From the NCBI GenBank assembly GCA_003567135.1, contig PXAI01000230.1, forward strand, positions 1-10,039: a DNA stretch of 10,039 bases, written 5' to 3'. Source of the DNA: Balneolia bacterium (GTDB lineage: Bacteria; Bacteroidota; Rhodothermia; Balneolales; Cyclonatronaceae). Each line of letters starts with the position of its first letter. The first letter of the stretch is position 1. Of the stretch, positions 1 through 5,930 are shown in pieces. A program made the translations under genes and the position numbers. Under the pieces are notes generated by a model that saw nothing but the letters and a program-made list of their open reading frames with translations, was not told the origin of the DNA and made no database searches.

Positions 1-79
1 GAATTCCTTTTTTTTCGACATCACGCATCAAGGAAAGACATTTGGACTTGAATTCCGTTATTGAGATTTCTTTTTTCAT
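1..79 (-). CDS. Phd/YefM-family antitoxin, N-terminal fragment (cut by window edge)
   Basis: An ATG at 79-77 opens a frame of 26 codons that runs off the left edge of the window without a stop. The peptide contains ISITEFKSKCLSLM followed by RDVEKKGI. This matches the start of Phd/YefM antitoxins: a short beta strand, then a helix with the 'TEFKxxCLxLxDxV' pattern leading into the 'KKGxxIxxTKRGKPVA' hairpin, the latter part being outside the window. Such proteins form DNA-binding dimers, repress their own operon and neutralise a PIN, Doc or RelE-type toxin encoded just downstream. It follows vapC on the same strand after a gap of about 95 bases and has an inverted repeat immediately upstream, as expected for an autoregulated module. 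The family call rests on 26 residues only, so the toxin partner and completeness are unknown. Confidence 0.68.
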   Translation of the reverse strand, partial: MKKEISITEFKSKCLSLMRDVEKKGI

Positions 80-92
80 AATACAATATTCA

Positions 93-118
93 AAATGACT
101 ATTGGAAAGTAGTCATTT
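93..118. promoter_or_regulatory. 9-bp perfect inverted repeat, probable antitoxin operator
   Basis: AAATGACTA at 93-101 and TAGTCATTT at 110-118 are perfect inverted repeats separated by 8 bases. They end 14 bases before the ATG of the Phd-like gene. Phd/YefM proteins bind short palindromes overlapping their own promoter, so this is the natural operator candidate. As RNA it could also form a 9-bp hairpin, but no T-run follows it on the minus strand, so a terminator for vapC is less likely. The rest of the gap between this repeat and vapC (119-174) shows nothing I can name. Confidence 0.5.
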
Positions 119-174
119 ATTGATACAGAGTAAACAGACTCATTTGAAATCCATATACTCATTCCTCAAACAGT

Positions 175-549
175 TCAAAAACTCAGATGATTCTGCATCA
201 ATTTAAAATGCTTATCATTAATGAATAGCGTCAGCTTTTGATCGATTACCTGCTGCAGAATGATAAAATCCGGGATGCCGACACGATTTATTCCGTTTTG
301 CAGATTACTCAGTTGATATCCCCGAATAATTTCCCAGTCGATGTTTAAGGGAATCCGTTCTAAAGCTAACAGACTCTCAGCAGTCTTCACTTCATTTTGT
401 TTAATCAGGATTGGTACAAGCTCTGTGAGAATAATTTCATTTATGTAAACCAGGTCTTCCTGAATGAGACGATCCAAAACGGATGGTTCACCATTTTTGA
501 AATAAGTAATCCAAACCGAACTGTCTGCAAGAACCTGATACCTTGACAT
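175..549 (-). CDS. vapC: VapC-like PIN-domain toxin ribonuclease
   Basis: This 124-residue protein has the size and layout of a VapC toxin, a Mg2+-dependent endoribonuclease that cuts specific RNAs and halts growth when free of its antitoxin. The acidic PIN residues are visible in order: D9 in the N-terminal strand (VLADSSVW), E43 (ILTELVP), D94 (GIPDFIIL) and D112 (FINDKHF). The start ATG at 549-547 overlaps the last base of the antitoxin stop codon (TAATG), which implies translational coupling, and AGGAAACG lies just upstream as a weak ribosome site. The complete catalytic set argues for an active toxin. The RNA target cannot be read from sequence. Base composition is clearly more AT-rich than in the metal genes. 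A generic PIN nuclease is the only alternative; the paired antitoxin makes VapC much more likely. Confidence 0.88.
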   Translation of the reverse strand: MSRYQVLADSSVWITYFKNGEPSVLDRLIQEDLVYINEIILTELVPILIKQNEVKTAESLLALERIPLNIDWEIIRGYQLSNLQNGINRVGIPDFIILQQVIDQKLTLFINDKHFKLMQNHLSF

Positions 550-743
550 TACTTACGTTTCCTGAATACATCGAGGTCTATATCAAGATCAATCTTTCCT
601 TTTGATGCAAGCAGGCGTTTCCGTTTGGCCCGGTCTATTTGTGCCTGCAAGGCGTCCTTAATGAGCTGACTTTTGGTTTTTGCACCCGTCTCCCGCATCG
701 CTTCTTCAATCAGCTCGCTGGGTATATCAAGAGTAGTATGCAT
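549..743 (-). CDS. vapB: VapB-type antitoxin (PF09957-like)
   Basis: A small basic protein beginning MHTTLDIPSELIEEAM, followed by RETGAKTKSQLIKDAL and ending in a lysine/arginine-rich and aspartate-rich tail (GKIDLDIDLDVFRKRK). This is the usual layout of VapB antitoxins of the 'VapB of ABi' type: a ribbon-helix-helix-like DNA-binding N-terminus and a C-terminal tail that wraps the PIN toxin. I chose the ATG at 743 (64 residues) because family members start with 'M-R/H-TTLDI'. An ATG at 755 or a TTG at 779 would add 4 or 12 poorly conserved residues, and a good -10-like sequence lies inside that longer form. The pair with vapC should be cotranscribed and autoregulated. No strong Shine-Dalgarno sequence precedes any of the starts. 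Confidence 0.85.
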   Translation of the reverse strand: MHTTLDIPSELIEEAMRETGAKTKSQLIKDALQAQIDRAKRKRLLASKGKIDLDIDLDVFRKRK

Positions 744-778
744 ATTTTTGTACATGTTAATGCATGATTTTATATGCA
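737..778 (-). promoter_or_regulatory. AT-rich vapBC leader with ATGCAT repeats and a -10-like box
   Basis: The leader of vapB holds TATGCAT (737-743), AATGCAT (759-765) and TATGCA (773-778), and the last two form a 5-bp inverted repeat across 761-778. On the minus strand TATAAA (plus 769-774) resembles a -10 element, although no convincing -35 lies upstream. VapBC complexes bind palindromes around their own promoter, so this is the likely operator-promoter region. The repeats are short and could arise by chance in AT-rich DNA. Confidence 0.3.
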
Positions 779-827
779 ATGTACGTAAGCTCGTAGAGGA
801 TCTTCAAATCAATGAATAAAGGTAGTG

Positions 828-1886
828 TTACTCCACTGCCTCAAACTCCACCAGCCGCACTTTCACAACGCCATCACCGCTCATGGCTAATCCCGTTTTG
901 CCCGGCTCCATCGCGTCGGCGTGGGTGTGGACGATGGTGTTGCCGTTTTGGTAGCCGTAAAAATGTCGGCCGGAAGCGGTTACCCTGAAGGTGTGCCAGC
1001 CGTCGGCGCGGATGTCTCCGGAGCCGAGCACGTTATCGGAGCCGTTTATGATCTGCCCCTGCTGCAAACGGGCGCCGTTCATGCGGATATATTGATAATT
1101 TTCCGGATCCTGATAATGGTGAATGAGTTTAAAATCACCGTCAAAATCAGACAGGTTCACTTCAATGCGGCCGTCGATGGTACTCAGGTCGCCGCCGGTG
1201 TGGATGAATGTCTTGCCTGATGCGACTGTCAGTTCGAGATGCGCACGGCCGTCTTCACGTCCGGTACCTGCTTCGATATCGGAATCACCGTCGATGGTAA
1301 AATATTCTGAAATGGCCTCATCCGCGCCGGTACTGATTCTCCATATCCATGCACCGTCTTCGCGAATTTCAGGTCTGACTTCTTCCCTGAACTGCGCCAG
1401 CCGCTGCTCAAGCTCTTCCACCTTTTGGTCCAGCCGGTCAATTTCCCCGACGGCAACACCGTGTTTATACACCAGCTTTGCACCCTGCTCGCCGGTGTAC
1501 CAGAGCATGCCCGCTCCGCCGATACCAATCAGTACCAACAGCGGAAGCAACATTCCTTTTTCGAGGTTTTTAAACCAGGTCATAAACCGAACAGCGGTGA
1601 AAATGAGGAAATAAATCAAAGTATAGAGCGCCCAGTCTTCGTGCGAGGTGACCACAGGGATTGCATCGCCGGTTACCGAAACGGTTTCAACCGCACGACG
1701 GCCCGACCAGAACGCGGCAATCAGCCCCACCGAGCCAACTGCATAAAGCGAAAGGGCTGCTTTATGGAGCCAGCTTTCTTTTTTGAAGATGAGCCGGGCT
1801 GCATCAAACAGAACGGCAATTACGAGTAACGCAATGGGGAAATGAACCACCATCGGGTGAATATTTGGAATCCAGTCAGGTATCAT
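828..1886 (-). CDS. DUF2231 four-helix membrane protein fused to a LamG/DUF1080-like domain
   Basis: This 352-residue protein has two parts. Residues 1-147 carry four predicted membrane helices (about 12-32, 43-60, 84-103, 112-129) and the DUF2231 hallmarks: HPMVVHFPIALL near the N-terminus (H10, H15), a histidine in SHEDW (H81) and GAKLVYKHGVAVG (H142). A short charged coiled coil (about 148-172) links this to residues 190-350, which read as an all-beta domain resembling LamG or the DUF1080 concanavalin-like fold, with NYQYIRMNG and GWHTFRV. The paired histidines could hold heme or metal, but this is inference. Helix arrangement suggests the beta domain projects to one side of the inner membrane, probably the periplasm. 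The gene starts 68 bases after copB, so it may be cotranscribed with the metal genes. The gap has no clear Shine-Dalgarno sequence. The function is not established. Confidence 0.85.
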   Translation of the reverse strand: MIPDWIPNIHPMVVHFPIALLVIAVLFDAARLIFKKESWLHKAALSLYAVGSVGLIAAFWSGRRAVETVSVTGDAIPVVTSHEDWALYTLIYFLIFTAVRFMTWFKNLEKGMLLPLLVLIGIGGAGMLWYTGEQGAKLVYKHGVAVGEIDRLDQKVEELEQRLAQFREEVRPEIREDGAWIWRISTGADEAISEYFTIDGDSDIEAGTGREDGRAHLELTVASGKTFIHTGGDLSTIDGRIEVNLSDFDGDFKLIHHYQDPENYQYIRMNGARLQQGQIINGSDNVLGSGDIRADGWHTFRVTASGRHFYGYQNGNTIVHTHADAMEPGKTGLAMSGDGVVKVRLVEFEAVE

Positions 1887-1954
1887 GATTATCAGAGTTA
1901 TTTATGTTTTTTGTTGGGAGAGTCCCAAGGTTTCCAATACCTCAAGTCTGTGAA

Positions 1955-4033
1955 CTACGACAGCTTCGCTCTTCGCATCAGCATAGCGTTGATAGCCACA
2001 ATCACCGTTGAGGCGCTCATAAATACGGCTCCTACGGCCGGGGTCAGAAGTACCCCGAAAGTGTAGGCAACACCGGCGGCGAGCGGGAGGGCTATGACGT
2101 TATAGCCGGTTGCCCAGAACAAATTCTGAATCATTTTGCGATAGGTGATGCCCGACAGCTGAAGCGCACGCGTGACGTCTTCCGGGTCGCTTTCCACCAG
2201 CACGAGGTCGGCCGATTCGATGGCCACGTTTGTACCCGCGCCAATCGCGATGCCCAGATCTGATTTTGCGAGCGCCGGGGCGTCGTTGATGCCGTCGCCC
2301 ACGAAAGAAACCTGTTTCCCTTCCTCCTGCAGTTTGGATACAATCTCCGCTTTTTCACCCGGCAGCACGCGGGCGTAATAGCGCTCAATGCCGAGCTCTT
2401 CCGATACGGTTTTCGCCACGGCTTCCGCATCACCGGTAATCATCACCGATTCCACGCCCATCTTTTTGAGTGCTTTCACGGCCTCTTTTGCACTCGGGCG
2501 GACCTGATCGGCCAGCGCTATGAGAGCGACAACTTCCTTCTCGTCCATCAGCGCAATGACGCTTTCGCCCCGCTTGTTTACCTCATCATAAGTTTCCTGA
2601 AGCGCATCAGGGAAATCGATATCGAACTCTTCCCGCCATTCGAGTCGACCGATTCGGTATGCTTTTCCATCTACTTTTCCGCTCACGCCCTTGCCGGCTT
2701 CCACTTCAAAGTCTTTAACAGATTCCGGCTTCAGGTCACGATCGCGGGCTGCTTCAACAATGGCGGCGGCGAGATGATGTTCGGAGCGGCTCTCAAGCGT
2801 GGCGGCGAGGCGGAGCGCTTCATCTTCTTTCATTCCGTTTGTGTGCACGGACTGAACGACGTGCTCTCCTTTGGTTAGCGTTCCGGTTTTGTCGAAGCAA
2901 ACCACATCGATATCACGCGCACGCTCAAAAGCCTGGCGATTGCGCACCAGAATACCGTTTTGAGCCGACATTGCCGTACCGTTTACGATAACCAGGGGAA
3001 TCGCCAGCCCGAGCGCATGCGGACACGCCATCACCAGAACCGTAACCGTGCGGGTAAGTGCAAAATTGAAATCAAAGCCGATCAGCAGCCAGGCAATGAG
3101 CGTGATTGTACCGGCAGAAATGGCAATTATCGTTAGCCAGAACGCTGCGCGGTCAGCCAGATTCTGAAATTTACTGCGCGATTGCTGTGCTTCTTCCACG
3201 AGCCGCTGCACCTGGCTCAGCGTGGTTTTATCGCCCGTTCGGGTTACTTTAACGGTAAGAGCCCCGTCTCCGTTTACGCCTCCGGCCACGACTTCATCAC
3301 CCTCTTTTTTCTGAACGGGTTTCGTTTCACCGGTTAGAAAGGCTTCATTTACGCTTGAAGAGCCATCAACCACTTCGCCATCGGCCGGAATCTGATCACC
3401 GGGACGAATCAGAATGCGGTCGTCCTCCCTGAGCTCATGCACCGGCACGGTTTCGGTATCGCCGTCGTCGAGCAAACGCCGGGCGTCGTTTGGAACCAGC
3501 TCAGCAAGATGCTCCAGCGCCTTGCTCGCGCCTTCTACTGAGGCCATCTCAATCCAGTGCCCCAGCAGCATAATCACAATCAGCGTGGAAAGCTCCCAAT
3601 ACAACTCCATTCCGGACAGCCCGAACGTAACGGCCACGCTGTAAAAATAAGCCACTGCAATCGCCAGCGAAATGAGCGTCATCATGCCAGGATTTTTAGC
3701 CTGAACTTCGTGAACAAAGCCTTTCAGAAACGGCCATCCGCCGTAGAAGAACAAAATGGTTCCGAACACCGGTGCCACCCACTCCGCGCCCGGAAAGGTG
3801 ATGGCTTCATACCCAAACCAGCCTTGGAACGCATCGGACAGATAGAGGATCGGCAGCGTAAGCGCAAGGCTCACCCAAAACCGGTCCCGAAAAACTCCCG
3901 GACTGTGGTGATCATGATCGCCGTGGTCATGACCATGATCGTGGCTGCTATGGTGTGATTCGTGGTCATGTTTGTGATCATGAGAATGTTTTTCATGATC
4001 GTGATTTTCGTGGTTCTCATGTTTTGAACTCAT
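1955..4033 (-). CDS. copB: CopB-type heavy-metal P1B-3 ATPase (copper export)
   Basis: A full-length 692-residue P-type ATPase that uses ATP to pump metal out of the cytoplasm. The first 43 residues contain 18 histidines, the His-rich N-terminal metal domain typical of CopB rather than the CxxC domains of CopA. Visible motifs are TGE (234-236, actuator), CPH (337-339, membrane metal site), DKTGTLT (phosphorylated D381) and GDGINDAP (579-586). N637-x6-YN-x4-P650 and MSAST (672-676) complete the P1B-3 signature in the last helices. P1B-3 members are reported to move Cu(II), Cu(I) or Ag(I). An oddity is SEHH (417-420), where the nucleotide domain normally has SEHP. The ATG at 4033 is preceded by a good ribosome site and starts directly with the His tract. 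The gene follows cusB after a gap containing a palindrome, so it may be in the same transcript or have its own promoter. Confidence 0.94.
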   Translation of the reverse strand: MSSKHENHENHDHEKHSHDHKHDHESHHSSHDHGHDHGDHDHHSPGVFRDRFWVSLALTLPILYLSDAFQGWFGYEAITFPGAEWVAPVFGTILFFYGGWPFLKGFVHEVQAKNPGMMTLISLAIAVAYFYSVAVTFGLSGMELYWELSTLIVIMLLGHWIEMASVEGASKALEHLAELVPNDARRLLDDGDTETVPVHELREDDRILIRPGDQIPADGEVVDGSSSVNEAFLTGETKPVQKKEGDEVVAGGVNGDGALTVKVTRTGDKTTLSQVQRLVEEAQQSRSKFQNLADRAAFWLTIIAISAGTITLIAWLLIGFDFNFALTRTVTVLVMACPHALGLAIPLVIVNGTAMSAQNGILVRNRQAFERARDIDVVCFDKTGTLTKGEHVVQSVHTNGMKEDEALRLAATLESRSEHHLAAAIVEAARDRDLKPESVKDFEVEAGKGVSGKVDGKAYRIGRLEWREEFDIDFPDALQETYDEVNKRGESVIALMDEKEVVALIALADQVRPSAKEAVKALKKMGVESVMITGDAEAVAKTVSEELGIERYYARVLPGEKAEIVSKLQEEGKQVSFVGDGINDAPALAKSDLGIAIGAGTNVAIESADLVLVESDPEDVTRALQLSGITYRKMIQNLFWATGYNVIALPLAAGVAYTFGVLLTPAVGAVFMSASTVIVAINAMLMRRAKLS

Positions 4034-4039
4034 GGTGTA

Positions 4040-4048
4040 CCCCTTCTT
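4040..4048 (-). promoter_or_regulatory. Ribosome binding site of copB
   Basis: AAGAAGGGG on the minus strand ends 6 bases before the copB ATG. It is one of the stronger Shine-Dalgarno-like sequences in the window and supports the ATG at 4033 as the start. Just upstream the DNA is AT-rich (TTAAATAATTAGAATAAAG); TAGAAT there resembles a -10 box but lacks a clear -35, so an independent copB promoter is possible but unproven. Confidence 0.5.
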
Positions 4049-4119
4049 TATTCTAATTATTTAAGACTTCTCATCAGTACATCCGGGATTTATTTCTGTC
4101 CTCTAAAACTGTTGAGGAG

Positions 4120-4155
4120 CAGACCTGACAGGTTTTCTAAAACCTGTCAGGTCTG
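4120..4155. repeat. Perfect 16-bp-stem palindrome between cusB and copB
   Basis: CAGACCTGACAGGTTT (4120-4135) is exactly complementary to the sequence at 4140-4155, with a 4-base loop (TCTA). It lies 10 bases downstream of the cusB stop. The stem is long enough to form a stable hairpin in RNA from either strand. There is no run of T after it on the minus strand, so it is not a canonical intrinsic terminator, although it could protect the cusB 3' end or attenuate copB. A weaker 5-bp inverted repeat (4099-4103 with 4114-4118) follows it. From memory, palindromes with ACCTGTCAGGT recur between genes in many Bacteroidota genomes, so this may be a dispersed REP-like element. There is only one copy in this window. 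Confidence 0.8.
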
Positions 4156-4165
4156 TGGAATTTTC

Positions 4166-5908
4166 TCACTCTATCCGCTCTATCACCTCACCACACATCA
4201 GCATGGTCTCGGGCAGATAAGGATTTTTGATTTGCTCTTCGGTGCTGAGCCAGAATGCACCTTCATCATCGAAAGCCATCGGGCAGTATTGTTGATAGAC
4301 AACTCCTTCGATGCCGAATGCTTTCACGGCATCAACCAGCATATCCGACAGAAAACGAAATTCACTACGCAACGTTTCGATATCACCGGCATTGGCTACC
4401 GGACGAAGGTGGCCCGCAATGTTGCCGTACATTTCCATCCAGAGGACATGAGCGTCGCCGTCGTTACGGTGCTCGCCAATGGCTTCAAGCTGCTCCTTCA
4501 TCTGACCGGTCTTTGCCGAAGCCTCATCGAAGTCCGATTCAACCAGCGCGTCTTTCACTTCAAGATACATTTCAATAAATGCAGTGAATTCAGCGCGGAA
4601 ATCTTCCGAAACTTCATCACTCACATCCTGAACCTCGCGATTGTGCGGGTCTTCGGGCAGACGGCCTTTATCGCGGTTCATCATACTGAAGCGATCCGAC
4701 AACTGCATTTCACTGTCGATTTTGAATGCGCCGTGGAAGACCACCTGCTCACCTTCTTCAAGGCCTTCTTCAATCACATAATAGTCACCGGCGCGGTTGC
4801 CAAGAGTTACTTCACGGGCTTCAAACCGGTGTGAATCATCACGCTTTTCGTAAACATATACCATCGATCTCGGGCCGGTCCAGAGCACGGCGGATGAAGG
4901 GATGAGTACTTTCGCCTCATCTGTTTCAACAAAAAGCTCTCCGTTAAGCAGCATGCCCGGCCTCAGTTCGCCGGATCTGTTACGGGCTTCAGCACGGGCT
5001 CTTACGGTGCGCCGGCTGGTGTCGAGCAGGGGATCAACCCACGTAATTGTTGCTTCGTGCTTTGCTCCCGGATTGGTTCGGGTGGAGAAGTGTATCGTCT
5101 GACCGGTTTTTACAAAATGGCTTTCATCCTCGAACAGGTCAAAGTTGATCCAGACCCGGCTGAGGTCTGAGATTGTGAACAGCGTAGTTCCGGATCTGAA
5201 ATAATCACCGCGGCTGACGCCCAGTTCGGTAACCACGCCGGACGCAGGCGCAAGAATCTCAAGCTGACGAACGGGCTCCCCTTTCTCGATGATCATATCA
5301 ATCTGCTCCTCGCGGATATCCCAGAAAAGCAGCTTCTGACGCGCCGATTCGTAAAGTCCCGGATTGGCGTTTCTGCGCCGGTACGATTCCAGAAGTTCCC
5401 GCTGCGCAATGATCAGATCATCTGAATATACGGTTGCCATTGGCTGACCCTCGCGAACTCTGGCGCCGGTGTAGTTTACGTTCAGCTCGGTAATCCTGCC
5501 GCTGAAGTGCGCCGAAATGGTGTTTTGCGTCCGCTCATCAGTTGTGATCACGCCGGGAGCGCGCACGTTAATTTCAGGACGCTCAAACTTTGCCTCAACA
5601 ACCTGAATCTCAGCCAGCCGCATCGCTGATTCCGTCATCGTCATGCTGAACGCGTCGTCGTCGGCTTCAGCGGCGGAGGCAGGAATCAGGTCCATGGCAC
5701 AGATCGGGCACGTTCCGGGCCCGTCATCGCGGATGGAAGGGTGCATGGAGCAGGTCCAGACTTCATCTGCTGCAGCCTCTTCCGTGCTGTGATCGTGCGA
5801 GTCGTGTGAATCGTGGCCCGAGCTACCGAACAGCAGCCATCCGAGCAACAGCCCGATCAGGAGAAAAACAAGGGCGAAAGGCCAGTTATTTCTGATTTTT
5901 GATTTCAT
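4166..5908 (-). CDS. cusB: CusB-like RND periplasmic adaptor with HMBD and DUF3347-like domains
   Basis: A 580-residue periplasmic adaptor (membrane fusion protein) that would link the CusA pump to the outer-membrane channel and pass on metal. Residues 9-28 are an N-terminal membrane anchor, followed by a short His/Asp stretch (HDSHDSHDH). Residues 51-76 form a heavy-metal-binding domain: WTCSMHP, then GTCPICAMDLIP, with C53, H56, C67, C70 and M72 as likely ligands. Residues 110-400 hold the HlyD-like barrel-sandwich, hairpin and beta-barrel parts, including ISAHFSGRI and LAPASGVVTELGV. Residues about 435-575 resemble DUF3347, with YCPMA (541-545), GAFWLS and MLMCGEV near the end as possible Cu ligands. 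E. coli CusB is about 400 residues, so both ends are extended. The start ATG lies 22 bases after cusC and has no obvious Shine-Dalgarno sequence. Confidence 0.93.
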   Translation of the reverse strand: MKSKIRNNWPFALVFLLIGLLLGWLLFGSSGHDSHDSHDHSTEEAAADEVWTCSMHPSIRDDGPGTCPICAMDLIPASAAEADDDAFSMTMTESAMRLAEIQVVEAKFERPEINVRAPGVITTDERTQNTISAHFSGRITELNVNYTGARVREGQPMATVYSDDLIIAQRELLESYRRRNANPGLYESARQKLLFWDIREEQIDMIIEKGEPVRQLEILAPASGVVTELGVSRGDYFRSGTTLFTISDLSRVWINFDLFEDESHFVKTGQTIHFSTRTNPGAKHEATITWVDPLLDTSRRTVRARAEARNRSGELRPGMLLNGELFVETDEAKVLIPSSAVLWTGPRSMVYVYEKRDDSHRFEAREVTLGNRAGDYYVIEEGLEEGEQVVFHGAFKIDSEMQLSDRFSMMNRDKGRLPEDPHNREVQDVSDEVSEDFRAEFTAFIEMYLEVKDALVESDFDEASAKTGQMKEQLEAIGEHRNDGDAHVLWMEMYGNIAGHLRPVANAGDIETLRSEFRFLSDMLVDAVKAFGIEGVVYQQYCPMAFDDEGAFWLSTEEQIKNPYLPETMLMCGEVIERIE

Positions 5909-5930
5909 AATAGGATGTGAATTGCGTTGG

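Noticed and set aside
1..55. GAATTC sites at 1-6 and 50-55 as a sign of a cloning junction
   Set aside because: Two EcoRI sites in AT-rich DNA are unremarkable, and both fall inside a sensible reading frame.
744..779. Extended vapB start at TTG 779
   Set aside because: The additional 12 residues do not fit the family start, the TTG has no ribosome site, and a -10-like box lies inside the extension.
1914..1928. TTGGGA-GAG-TCCCAA inverted repeat after copB as a terminator
   Set aside because: The stem is only 6 bp and is followed by A rather than T on the transcribed (minus) strand. It may be chance, and copB could read through into the DUF2231 gene.
3905..4021. Repetitive CATGATC-like DNA as a regulatory repeat or CRISPR-like array
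   Set aside because: The repetition follows from His/Asp codons in the CopB N-terminus; there are no regular repeat-spacer units.
4112..4834. A 240-codon plus-strand frame covering the palindrome and the 3' end of cusB
   Set aside because: Antisense to the conserved DUF3347-like part of cusB. The translation has no family resemblance and its start lies inside the hairpin region.
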